Shown in pieces: positions 1-7,661 of a DNA stretch of 64,000 bases. This stretch comes from Gemmatimonadota bacterium. Its GTDB lineage: Bacteria > Gemmatimonadota > Gemmatimonadetes > Gemmatimonadales > GWC2-71-9. The position numbers and the translations under genes are program-made. Numbering within the stretch: the stretch's first letter is position 1; each line of letters begins with the position of its first letter. Under the pieces are notes generated by a model. It was not told the DNA's origin and ran no database searches. It saw only the letters and a program-made list of their open reading frames with translations. The stretch spans positions 62,001 through 126,000 of the forward strand of contig SHZU01000010.1 in assembly GCA_009692115.1 (NCBI GenBank). Direction: 5' to 3'.

Positions 1-3
1 CCC

Positions 4-27
4 AGGGGCGGGTTCCCCCGCCCGGCG
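4..27 (-). terminator. Possible terminator hairpin after the secreted esterase gene
   Basis: Bases 6-12 (GGGCGGG) pair perfectly with 17-23 (CCCGCCC) around a 4-nt loop, a few bases beyond the stop codon of the minus-strand esterase. The window ends too soon to see whether a T-tract follows, so this may be only a GC-rich stem. Confidence 0.35.
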
Positions 28-30
28 CGG

Positions 31-1689
31 TCACCGGCCTTCGACCGACGCCCGCTTCGCCACATGACGCGCCATCTGGCGCACCATCTCGGCGTTGGTG
101 ACCGGCTGCCACCCGTGCGGTTTCATCGGGCGGCCGTATTGGAAGGTGGCCTGCCCTTTCAGCGCCTTGAACGTCTCTTCCATCTTGTACACGCCAAGAT
201 TGAGGAAGTAATTATCCATGTCGCCAACCCAGACGGTGATTTTGCCGTTCAGGTCCTTCCCGATCCTCGACCAATTCTGCTTGAGGTAGTGGTTGAGATC
301 GTAGCCATTGTCCCGCCAATATGCGGCGACCGATTTGTCGATCGTTCCGGTGACCCGATCGAACAGGGGCTTCGGATATCCGTCATCTCCGACGGGTCCA
401 TAGGTCGCATCATAGGCCTCCAGCTGCTGCCCGCCCCGGACCCGGCTCCCGAGGACCCGCTCGAGCTGGGCCATTTGCCGGACCGTGGTTTGCGGCTGGC
501 CGTCCTCGGCCCGGCTCAAGAACCGGTCGTGCATCAACCATTGGTTGGGACCGGCATTGGGCATGAAGGCATTGGTGTCGGCATAGTTGTCAATCATCTG
601 GTTCCGAGAGAAATCGACCCCATCCGGATAGAGCGACCAGGTGCCGCCGAAAAACTTCGGTTGCTGAATTTGGAGGGCAAGCGCTTCCCAGCCTCCGGTT
701 GACCCCCCGGTGAGCAGCCTGGCGTACGACTTCGGAATCAGCCGGAACTTCTCCTCGAGATACGGAATCAGTTCCTGAATCAAGGCATCCTGATAGGGGC
801 CGGTATTGGCCGAGTTCACCGCGTACGAGTCATCGTAGTACGGGGTGGGGTGCTGGAAGGTGATGGCCACCATCTTCGGGAACGCCGGGCTGCTCCACGA
901 TTGAGCGAACTCGTACCCCGGCTCGCGGGCCGAGCGGACGGTGCGGGCCGAGCGCGCCTCGGCTGTTTCGGGTTTGCCATCCGGATTGAAGCCGAAGGGG
1001 GCGCCCTCCCCGAAGTGGCCCTGGATGTAGATCGCTGGATAACGGGTGGTCGGGTTGTCCTCCCACCCCTTCGGAAGCAGGACCGTGGCGCCGAGGTACA
1101 CCGGTTTGCCCCACCAGGCCGACAGGAGCGGGCTCTGGATCTTGATGCGCTTGACCCAGCGGGTGTCGGCCAGGGTTTCGACCGGCGGCAGCACTTTGGT
1201 GAGCGTCATGGTGAGATGGGATCCATTCGGATCCCAGGTCACAGACTGGACGTCGCTCACCAAATTGCCCGGGGTCCGGTTCCATTGGCGGCCCTCCCAT
1301 TGGTCCCACGGCACCCAAATCGTCTTCCCGTGCTTGGGCGTGACCTTGGTATAGACGACCATCAGGCCCTGGACGAAGTAGCTGCCGGCCGGGATGTCGC
1401 GGAGGCTTTTGGTCGGAAAGCCTAACGTGGCCGCGTCGATGACCGCGGGCTGGCCGGCCTCGAGCTCACTCACGTCGACGCCAAAGAATGGGACCCCGCC
1501 GGCGTACGAGCCCGCCTGGAGCCGCGGCTCTCGCGAGTTGTCGCGAGTGAAGATGACGAACGCCCGTCCAGTGATGGGCGTGCTGCCGACGCCCCGGCCG
1601 ACCACGACGTCGACCCGCTGCGCGGCGAGCGAAGTCCCCGCGCCGACGAGCAGCGCGATCGCCGCCCCGCATCCTCTCACGGTCCGCAT
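31..1689 (-). CDS. Secreted alpha/beta-hydrolase, putative esterase (esterase D-like)
   Basis: 552 residues. It begins with a Sec signal peptide (hydrophobic core at about residues 8-20, ending in LAAQ), so the enzyme is expected in the periplasm or outside the cell. About residue 330 carries GGSTGGWEALAL, the nucleophile-elbow pattern G-x-S-x-G of putative esterases (PF00756 type), with the Ser as likely nucleophile. The C-terminal region has an HGW that could supply the catalytic His. The substrate is unknown; family members cleave acyl or phenolic esters. Its ATG overlaps the stop of the upstream aspartate ammonia-lyase gene by one base (TGATG), so translation is probably coupled. A TTA-GGC codon pair lies near 1420. 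Fold assignment is good, substrate assignment is not possible. Confidence 0.8.
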   Translation of the reverse strand: MRTVRGCGAAIALLVGAGTSLAAQRVDVVVGRGVGSTPITGRAFVIFTRDNSREPRLQAGSYAGGVPFFGVDVSELEAGQPAVIDAATLGFPTKSLRDIPAGSYFVQGLMVVYTKVTPKHGKTIWVPWDQWEGRQWNRTPGNLVSDVQSVTWDPNGSHLTMTLTKVLPPVETLADTRWVKRIKIQSPLLSAWWGKPVYLGATVLLPKGWEDNPTTRYPAIYIQGHFGEGAPFGFNPDGKPETAEARSARTVRSAREPGYEFAQSWSSPAFPKMVAITFQHPTPYYDDSYAVNSANTGPYQDALIQELIPYLEEKFRLIPKSYARLLTGGSTGGWEALALQIQQPKFFGGTWSLYPDGVDFSRNQMIDNYADTNAFMPNAGPNQWLMHDRFLSRAEDGQPQTTVRQMAQLERVLGSRVRGGQQLEAYDATYGPVGDDGYPKPLFDRVTGTIDKSVAAYWRDNGYDLNHYLKQNWSRIGKDLNGKITVWVGDMDNYFLNLGVYKMEETFKALKGQATFQYGRPMKPHGWQPVTNAEMVRQMARHVAKRASVEGR

Positions 1690-3107
1690 CAGCCACCTCC
1701 AGGCAAAGGTTTTCCACCCGGGACGCCAAGTTCGGTCATCGCCCGGAGGTCGAGGGTGTCCTCGAGTTCGGTTCCGGTCAGGATCCCCTTCTTGGCAACC
1801 AGGTCCCTGACCGTCAAGCCCGCCGCGATCGCCTCCTTGGCGAGCTTGGCGGACTCAGTGTAGCCGATTCTCGGGGCCAGCGCCGTCACCAGCGCCGGGC
1901 TTCGTTCCAGCCAATACGCGCACTGGCGCTCGTCCGCCTCGGTGCCCCGGATGCAGGCCACGTCGAACTGACGGGACGCGTTCGCCAGGATGATCATGGC
2001 GAGCACGATGTTGTGGGTGATGACGGGCATCATCACGTTGAGCTCGAGTTGGCCGGCCTCCGCCGCCAACGCGACCGTGGTATCGAAGCCCAGCACCTGA
2101 TAGCACACCTGATTGACCATCTCGGCGATCGACGGGTTGACCTTCCCGGGCATGATACTCGACCCGGGCTGAACTTCGGGAAGGCGGATCTCCGCGAGCC
2201 CGGTCCGGGGTCCCGATGCCAGTAGCCTGATATCGTTGGCGATCTTGTTCAGATCGAGCGTATACGCCCGGATCGCCCCGCTGAAGGTGGCGATGTCGCC
2301 CATCGATTGCATCAACTGGATCCGGTCGTCACCGACTTCGAGATCGAGGCCGGTCAACCGCCGCAGATTCGCCACCATCAGGGCCGGATACTCCACCTCG
2401 GCGTTCAAGCCGGTGCCAACGGCCGTCCCCCCGATGGGCATGGGCCGAAGCCACCGGGCCGCCTCGATGAGTTTGTCGCGGTGGCGGGCAATGGTGTGTC
2501 CGTAGGCCGTGAATTCCTGCCCGAGGCGAATCGGGGTCGCGTCTTGGAGGTGGGTACGTCCCGACTTCAGGACATGGTCGAACTCGCGGCCTTTGCCCAA
2601 GCAGGCCTCAGCCAGCCCTGTCATGGCTTCGAGCAGCGCGGGCAGCATCGCAAGGGTGGCGAGACGCATGGCCGTAGGAATCACATCGTTGGTGCTCTGG
2701 GCCATGTTGACGTGGTCATTCGGATGAACCGGTGCGTAGGATCCCCGCGAAGCACCCAAGAGTTCGTTGGCCCGGTTGGCGAGGACCTCGTTACAGTTCA
2801 TGTTGTGAGAGGTGCCTGCGCCGGCCTGATACACGTCGACGACGAACTGGTCGCGATGGCGGCCGGCGAGGACTTCGTCGGCCGCCGCGATGATGGCATC
2901 GGCCAGCTTGGGATCCAGGCGCCCGGTTCGCCGGTGGGTTTCCGCCGCGGCGCGCTTGACCCAGATGACGGCATCGATGAAGGCCGGCAGCGGCCGTAGA
3001 CCGGAAATCGGGAAGTTCTCGACCGCCCGAACCGTTTGGATCCCAAACAGGGCGTCGACCGGGACCGGCTTCTCGCCGAGCGGGTCTTTTTCGATCCGAT
3101 ATGACAT
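1689..3107 (-). CDS. aspA: Aspartate ammonia-lyase
   Basis: 472 residues from the ATG at 3107. It converts L-aspartate to fumarate and ammonia in the cytoplasm. The fumarase/aspartase superfamily signature GSSIMPGKVNPS is present. The start MSYRIEKDPLGEKPVP and the later AGQLELNVMMPV segment fit aspartases better than class II fumarases. An in-frame TTG at 3128 would add seven residues, but neither start has a clear Shine-Dalgarno; I prefer the ATG because it aligns with the usual aspartase N-terminus. It is divergent from the cupin gene with only about 35 bases between starts, and its stop overlaps the esterase start, so the two minus-strand genes probably form an operon. Confidence 0.88.
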   Translation of the reverse strand: MSYRIEKDPLGEKPVPVDALFGIQTVRAVENFPISGLRPLPAFIDAVIWVKRAAAETHRRTGRLDPKLADAIIAAADEVLAGRHRDQFVVDVYQAGAGTSHNMNCNEVLANRANELLGASRGSYAPVHPNDHVNMAQSTNDVIPTAMRLATLAMLPALLEAMTGLAEACLGKGREFDHVLKSGRTHLQDATPIRLGQEFTAYGHTIARHRDKLIEAARWLRPMPIGGTAVGTGLNAEVEYPALMVANLRRLTGLDLEVGDDRIQLMQSMGDIATFSGAIRAYTLDLNKIANDIRLLASGPRTGLAEIRLPEVQPGSSIMPGKVNPSIAEMVNQVCYQVLGFDTTVALAAEAGQLELNVMMPVITHNIVLAMIILANASRQFDVACIRGTEADERQCAYWLERSPALVTALAPRIGYTESAKLAKEAIAAGLTVRDLVAKKGILTGTELEDTLDLRAMTELGVPGGKPLPGGG

Positions 3108-3141
3108 AACGGTGGCCACAGTTCGCAAAAGGGAGATGACC

Positions 3142-3465
3142 GTGTCAGTCTACTTAATCGATCCGGTGGCCCACGCCACGTTTTCAGCGGCGAACGGAAC
3201 CAAGGCCGACTTGGCCCGCGGCGACTGCCTGTTCCTCGGCCTCAACTGCTTCGAGCCGGGACAGCACCAACGTGTCCACCGCCACGACCGCGCCGACAAA
3301 TTCTATCTGATTGTCTCGGGAAAGGCGAGAATGGCCGTCGGTGAGGACGTGTTCGAGGCCGGTCCCGGCTCCCTGGTCTGGGCCCCCGCTGGAGTGCCGC
3401 ACGGCGTCCTCGAGGTCCATGAGCACACGGTCATGATCGTGGGGCTTTCCCCGCCGCCGGGGTGA
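3142..3465 (+). CDS. Small single-domain cupin protein
   Basis: 107 residues. A single beta-barrel cupin: the first motif is in HQRVHRHDRADKFYLIVSG (two His and a following acidic residue as probable metal ligands) and the second in PAGVPHGV. Such proteins bind a metal or small ligand; the substrate cannot be told. I place the start at GTG 3142 because GGGAG (3131-3135) sits six bases before it, whereas ATG 3136 abuts that sequence with no spacing. The gene is divergent from aspartate ammonia-lyase and isolated on its strand. It contains a rare TTA codon not followed by GGC. Confidence 0.75.
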   Translation: MSVYLIDPVAHATFSAANGTKADLARGDCLFLGLNCFEPGQHQRVHRHDRADKFYLIVSGKARMAVGEDVFEAGPGSLVWAPAGVPHGVLEVHEHTVMIVGLSPPPG

Positions 3466-3548
3466 CCGCCTAACCGTCGTGGGCGGATTGGCGCCGTCCC
3501 GTGACGCCGCCTTGACACGGCGGTGGCCGGTTCGAATCGTTAGGTGGC
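3466..3548 (+). other. tRNA-Val(GAC)-like remnant enclosed by an inverted repeat
   Basis: Positions 3507-3523 form a perfect anticodon-arm shape: CCGCC, loop TTGACAC, GGCGG, which would give anticodon GAC (valine). GGTTCGAATC (3529-3538) downstream resembles a T-loop. The D arm and T stem do not pair, and the distance from anticodon stem to T loop is three bases too short, so this is not a working tRNA. CCGCCTAAC (3466-3474) pairs with GTTAGGTGG (3539-3547), nine pairs including one G-U, enclosing the element. It could be a decayed tRNA gene or chance. Confidence 0.35.
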
Positions 3549-3823
3549 GATCATGGAACGTCTCGCACGCGGAGCGCTCCTGGTGGCCGATCCGACCCGG
3601 CTCAACCCAGTCGATCGATGGATGGGTTTCGCCAATCTGGCATTTCTGGCGTCCGAGCACGCCAAGGGTGGCGTGCGGCCGAAGCCGGGGCGGGAGATCC
3701 GACCGGGGGAGCCCGGCGGAGACAACGAGGGACGGGGTCGTTTGCAGCGCGAGGCGTCTGGTCATGAGATACAAGCCTAACGTGCCACCACCGCCATTTG
3801 GTCACGGGAAGGTGCCTAACAGG
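3466..3823. other. 358-bp stretch between convergent genes, no convincing gene
   Basis: Besides the tRNA-like element, the stretch has two further GCCTAAC motifs (3775-3781 and 3814-3820). A plus-strand frame from GTG 3544 (or ATG 3553) to the TAA at 3778-3780 could encode up to 78 residues, with one plausible segment (LNPVDRWMGFANLAFLA). Its third-position GC is visibly lower than in the neighbouring genes and the second half is charged low-complexity, so I do not call it. A minus-strand frame starting near 3765 has a signal-like beginning but runs antisense through the cupin gene. Confidence 0.4.
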
Positions 3824-4465
3824 TCACACGCCCGCCAAGAACGGATTACCTCGCCGCTCGGCCCCAACGGTCGTCGCCGGGCCATGGCCGGAATAGACGA
3901 CCGTGTCGTCCGGCAGCACCAGCACCTCGTCCCGGATGCTCTGGATCAGGCGCTCGAAGCTCCCGCCCGGCAAATCCGTCCGCCCGATCGACCCCTGAAA
4001 CAGGACATCGCCCCCGATGACCAACCCGTCCGCCACAAAGCAAACACTGCCGGGAGAGTGTCCCGGCGTGTGGCGGACCGCGAACCGGGTTCGACCGAGG
4101 GTGACCGTGCCGCCATGGGCGAGATCCCGATCGGGCGGCGGCGGCGGCCCGACCGTCATGCCGAACCAACGAGCCTGTTCGGGCAGCCCCTCGTAGAGCG
4201 GCCGGTCAAGGGGATGGAGAAACACCGGAGCACCAGTAGCCTCTTTGACGGCACCGACGCCGGACACGTGATCGATGTGGCCGTGGGTCAGCCAGATTTC
4301 CCGAATGGTGATCCGGTGGCGGGCGGCAGTTTCCAGAAAGAGCGCGGGCTCCTCGCCCGGATCCACGATGACACCCTCGGTCGATCCGGCCTCCGCGAGG
4401 AGGTAGCAATTCTCCGCAAACTGGCCGTTGAGGATCGGAATGACCCGGACGGCTGGCGCGGTCAT
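3824..4465 (-). CDS. Metallo-beta-lactamase-fold hydrolase (glyoxalase II-like)
   Basis: 213 residues, cytoplasmic. The dinuclear metal site motif THGHIDH gives His61, His63, Asp65 and His66. Further ligands are likely in HTPGHSPGS (about residue 130), the Asp of IGGDVLF and the His of YSGHGP near the C-terminus. This arrangement is that of hydroxyacylglutathione hydrolase-like and persulfide dioxygenase-like proteins; the short length and lack of a separate C-terminal helical domain argue against a classical glyoxalase II. Its ATG overlaps the stop of thioredoxin reductase by four bases (ATGA), suggesting a shared thiol-related role, which is inference. Confidence 0.82.
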   Translation of the reverse strand: MTAPAVRVIPILNGQFAENCYLLAEAGSTEGVIVDPGEEPALFLETAARHRITIREIWLTHGHIDHVSGVGAVKEATGAPVFLHPLDRPLYEGLPEQARWFGMTVGPPPPPDRDLAHGGTVTLGRTRFAVRHTPGHSPGSVCFVADGLVIGGDVLFQGSIGRTDLPGGSFERLIQSIRDEVLVLPDDTVVYSGHGPATTVGAERRGNPFLAGV

Positions 4466-5406
4466 CCCAGGACACTCCGCGATTTGAGCCCAGTCAAATA
4501 TTTCTCGACCGCGATCGCCGCGGTGGTTGCGTCGCCGACGGCCGTGGTGACCTGACGGGTCAACTGGACCCGGAGATCACCGGCGGCAAACAGGCCTGGA
4601 ATCGAGGTCATCATCCGGTCGTCGGTGATGAGGTAGCCGGTCGAGTCATGGTCGACGTGTTCCTTGACCAGGCCGCTGTTCGGCGTGAAGCCGATAAAGA
4701 CGAAGCATCCGGTTACCGCCAGGTCCGACGAGGCGCCGGTGACGGTGTTTTCGAGATTGATGCGCTTCAGGCCCGAGGGCTCGCCCACCATCGAGAGCAC
4801 CTTCGTGTTCCAGACCGGCTCGATCTTCGGATTCCTCAAGGCCCGTTCCTGAACCAGCTTGGAGGCTCGGAACTCGGCCCGCCGGTGGATGATGTAGACC
4901 TTGGCCGCGTAGCGGGTCAGATAATCGGCTTCCTCCACCGCCGCATCGCCACCCCCGACCACAGCAATCGTCTCGCCCTTGAAGAAGGCCCCGTCACAGA
5001 CCGCGCAGTAGGACACGCCGCGGCCGGCGAACTCGACTTCGCCCGGCACGTCGAGCTTGGTCGGAGTGCCGCCGGCCGTCAAGATGACCGTGGTGCCCCG
5101 GAATTCGGTGCCGGAACTCGTGGCCACCCGAAAGGTGCCGTCGGGTTCCCGGAAAATGCCTTCCACGTTCTCGGTCAGAATCTTGGCCCCGAATTTCTCG
5201 GCATGGGCGGCCATCCTGGCGGCGAGCTCCGGCCCCAAAATCGACTCGAACCCCGGGTAGTCTTCGATCTTCTCGGTATTGAGCAACTCGCCGCCTGGGA
5301 TGCCCCGCTCCAACACCACGGCGTCGAGCATGCCACGGCCGGCGTACATCCCGGCACAGAGCCCGGCGGGGCCGGCCCCGATGATGATTACATCGTGTTT
5401 CGTCAT
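4462..5406 (-). CDS. trxB: Thioredoxin-disulfide reductase
   Basis: 314 residues from ATG 5406. A flavoprotein that reduces thioredoxin with NADPH. The FAD-binding GAGPAG is at residues 10-15, the redox-active CAVC at 134-137, an NADPH-binding GGGDAAVEEA motif near 155, and the C-terminal FAD motif around AGDLRVQLTRQVTTAVGDAT. These and the length fit low-molecular-weight bacterial TrxB. An upstream in-frame start at 5439 would add 11 residues; I chose 5406 because homologues begin there and GGGA lies seven bases ahead. It is translationally coupled to the downstream metallo-hydrolase. Confidence 0.92.
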   Translation of the reverse strand: MTKHDVIIIGAGPAGLCAGMYAGRGMLDAVVLERGIPGGELLNTEKIEDYPGFESILGPELAARMAAHAEKFGAKILTENVEGIFREPDGTFRVATSSGTEFRGTTVILTAGGTPTKLDVPGEVEFAGRGVSYCAVCDGAFFKGETIAVVGGGDAAVEEADYLTRYAAKVYIIHRRAEFRASKLVQERALRNPKIEPVWNTKVLSMVGEPSGLKRINLENTVTGASSDLAVTGCFVFIGFTPNSGLVKEHVDHDSTGYLITDDRMMTSIPGLFAAGDLRVQLTRQVTTAVGDATTAAIAVEKYLTGLKSRSVLG

Positions 5407-5488
5407 TGACCGTCCCAAATGAGCCGCCCAAGCGACCATGGTAGTCGTGGAGCGGACTCAAATATAAGACCTCGGGCGGGGGATACCG

Positions 5489-6260
5489 CTACGGTCGCGA
5501 CCCCGACAGTCCAGGCGCCACCTCAGACCGAGCGAGCCTCGGTTCCAGACGGGAGACTTCCCGGTAGCAGGCGTCCAGCCGGTCAAGCTCCCGATCCCAC
5601 GATAGTCGAGTGGCGGTTTGGCGCGAGCCGGCCGACATGGAGGAATACGAAGGAGTCCTTGGCCCCAAGACTCCCGCGAAGCTCGGCCGATCGTTTGGCG
5701 GGATGAAACCGGTCGGCGTCGACGCCGCAGCCCCAGACGATGGCACGGTCGATGCCGCGATCGAGCAATTCGGCCCGGGTCGCCATCGACGGCGTGAGCG
5801 TCCGCGCGGCCCGGCGATGGAATCGGGTCAGATACCGGGTCATGGCCCCCTGGAGCCGAGGCACCCCATAGGACGCCATGTACCGTCCGAAGTCGGTGTG
5901 GTACGACGTGACGATCGGCACCCCGATCTTCCGGGCAACCCACTGCCCGAGACGGCCCCCGACGAACTCCGTGGCGCAGTGGACCACGTCGGGGGCGAAG
6001 CGACGGGCCGTTTCCAAGGCCCTGATCCAGGCGGGGGCCATCACGCGAATTTCGGGATATTTCGGGAACGCCCAGCTGGCCGGGGCCAGGAGCACTTCCG
6101 GTCGGGTGCCACCGAAGACGTCGGCGCCGGCCGGATATCTCGGGGCGACGACCCCGACCTCCCATCCCCGGGCTTCGAGCCCCCGGACCGACAACTCGGT
6201 AACCACGGAGACCCCGTTGACCTGAGGCGGATAGGTATCGGTGAAGTAGAGGGCTCGCAT
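5489..6260 (-). pseudogene. Glycosyltransferase family 4, C-terminal domain deleted
   Basis: Residues 1-215 from ATG 6260 read as the N-terminal half of a GT-B glycosyltransferase: start MRALYFTDTYPPQVNGVSVV, then HCATEFVGGRLG, TSYHTDFGRYMASYG and FVFLHVGRLAP, the segment that begins the nucleotide-sugar domain. After GRLAP the frame soon ends (stop near 5583). In another minus-strand frame the same DNA continues as TRLSWDRELDRLDACYREV, which resembles the last helix of such enzymes, ending at the stop 5489-5491. About 120-130 residues of the donor-binding domain are missing, with a frame change at the junction near 5610-5630. This looks like one internal deletion. An intact copy would probably transfer a sugar to a lipid such as diacylglycerol or PI; that is inference from resemblance to GT4 enzymes. 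Confidence 0.7.
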
Positions 6261-6349
6261 ATCGTAGCATCGCCGGGTTTCATCACAGAGGCGTCAGGCT
6301 TCTGTCACGATCTCACGACGACGACCCGTGACGGTTCCGAGACACAACC

Positions 6350-6365
6350 GTTAGGTATACCTAAC
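6350..6365. promoter_or_regulatory. Perfect 16-bp palindrome in a divergent intergenic region
   Basis: GTTAGGTATACCTAAC is its own reverse complement. It lies between the minus-strand glycosyltransferase start (6260) and the plus-strand PAP2 phosphatase start (6413), where promoters for both should be. It has the size and symmetry of a dimeric repressor site. Its half-site is close to the GTTAGGC motif found elsewhere in the window. Confidence 0.45.
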
Positions 6366-6412
6366 CCCTTACCGCGATCGTCATGCACTTGCCACCCTCT
6401 CGGAGCGACCGC

Positions 6413-6934
6413 ATGACTCCAGCTGGCCTGCTGTCCCGGCTCGACGCCCGCGATCGAACCCTCTTCCTTCGGTGGGCCTTGCCGGGCGACGCCTCCGGGC
6501 TTCACCGCCGGTGCTGGATCGCCGTCACCGCGCTGGGCAGCGCCGGGGTCACCCTCGGTGCCGTGATCCTGCCCTTCCTCCTGGCCCCATGGCCCCGGGC
6601 CATCACGGCCCAAGCCGCCCTGGCGCTGGTGGGGTCGCACGTCGTCATTCAGTTGATCAAACGGATGGTGGGCCGGGAACGCCCCTCAGAACGGATCGGG
6701 GCCCGATCGATGATCGCCAACCCAGACCGCTTCTCATTTCCGTCAGGCCACTCCGCTTCAAGCCTGGCGATCGCTCTGAGCTATGCTATCGCCTTTCCCC
6801 AGTTGGCGGTCCCGCTGGTTGGACTTGGCCTGCTGGTCGGCATGAGCCGGGTGGTCCTCGGCGTCCACTACCCGGGCGATGTCTTGGCGGGGCAGACCAT
6901 TACCGCTCTCATAGTACTCGCCCTGCATTGGTAA
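6413..6934 (+). CDS. PAP2-family membrane phosphatase
   Basis: 173 residues. All three motifs of the type 2 phosphatidic acid phosphatase family are visible: KRMVGRERP, FPSGHS and SRVVLGVHYPGD, which carry the Lys/Arg phosphate grip, the general-acid His and the nucleophilic His. Several hydrophobic segments fit a membrane enzyme acting on lipid phosphates such as undecaprenyl diphosphate, phosphatidylglycerol phosphate or PI phosphate. I use ATG 6413 (GGAG seven bases upstream) rather than ATG 6383, which has none. The 3' end overlaps the convergent minus-strand gene by 26 bases. The nearby inositol-lipid genes make a lipid-phosphate substrate attractive but unproven. Confidence 0.85.
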   Translation: MTPAGLLSRLDARDRTLFLRWALPGDASGLHRRCWIAVTALGSAGVTLGAVILPFLLAPWPRAITAQAALALVGSHVVIQLIKRMVGRERPSERIGARSMIANPDRFSFPSGHSASSLAIALSYAIAFPQLAVPLVGLGLLVGMSRVVLGVHYPGDVLAGQTITALIVLALHW

Positions 6935-7661
6935 CCCGCAGCATGCCCACCGCTCCGTGACAGGCCGAGACCGTGGCCATGACGAGATCGGCGCCCCGGC
7001 CGACCGCTTCGCCTAACAACGTCCGGGCTTCCCGGGCCTCGGCCACATCGAACATCCCGACTCCGAACGCCCGGTGCCGGGTCACGAACAACGCCGGGCC
7101 GGCGGTCGGACGGTCGCGGTCGAGCCGGGCCACGTAGGCCGCCAGGGCGTCTTTCATTTCCCAGGTCCGGGGGCCTCGGATCACGGGACAGCGGTGGGGC
7201 TCGATGCAATGGGTCGGACAGAGCCAGTCGGCGAAGGACACATACCGGGTGCCATCGGGTGCCAGCACGTCGTAGGGCGTGCCGAGCGGCCGGTCGACCG
7301 CCACCGCCTCGGCGACGGAGCCGGGCCAGTGACGCCCGGTCAGCCGCTGAAGCCAGTGGGCCATGAGGTGAGGCATCAGCGGCGACGGTACGATGGCGTC
7401 ATCAGGCGACCCGTCCGGGGGCGGTTCCCGATTCAGAAACTCGTCGAGAAACGAATTCCACTCGGCGCCGGTCAGGGAGAAATCGGCCGGGAGCGGCCCA
7501 CTGCGAACAGCCTGGCAGGCCGGGTCACGATCGACGAGGATCACCCGTCGAAAGGTGATCTTGCCGCGGGTCCTGGCTTCGGCCAGTTGCCCGGCGTAGA
7601 ACGACCCGTAGCAGCCCCCGCCGATGACCACGACGTCGCGAAAATCGGTTCGGGGTGTCAT
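6909..7661 (-). CDS. Rossmann-fold protein of unknown function with clustered cysteines
   Basis: 250 residues. The N-terminus reads DVVVIGGGCYGSFYAGQLAEA, a dinucleotide-binding GxGxxG-like loop, followed after a short helix by RRVILVDRDPACQ, the acidic end of beta-2 that would bind the ribose of FAD or NAD. A central cluster LCPTHCIEPHRCP (Cys-x3-Cys-x5-Cys with two His) could bind metal. I do not recognise a family beyond the fold. Its ATG overlaps the stop of the upstream PHP phosphoesterase gene by four bases, so the two are probably co-translated; the 3' end overlaps the convergent PAP2 gene by 26 bases. Confidence 0.65.
   Translation of the reverse strand: MTPRTDFRDVVVIGGGCYGSFYAGQLAEARTRGKITFRRVILVDRDPACQAVRSGPLPADFSLTGAEWNSFLDEFLNREPPPDGSPDDAIVPSPLMPHLMAHWLQRLTGRHWPGSVAEAVAVDRPLGTPYDVLAPDGTRYVSFADWLCPTHCIEPHRCPVIRGPRTWEMKDALAAYVARLDRDRPTAGPALFVTRHRAFGVGMFDVAEAREARTLLGEAVGRGADLVMATVSACHGAVGMLRVTNAGRVL

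Noticed and set aside
3184-3774. Minus-strand frame with a signal-like start overlapping the cupin gene
   Set aside because: The second half is the antisense of the cupin coding sequence, and no homologous motif is visible.
6298-6325. CTGTCAC-like sequence upstream of the PAP2 gene as a Pho box
   Set aside because: The second half-repeat is missing at the 11-bp spacing.
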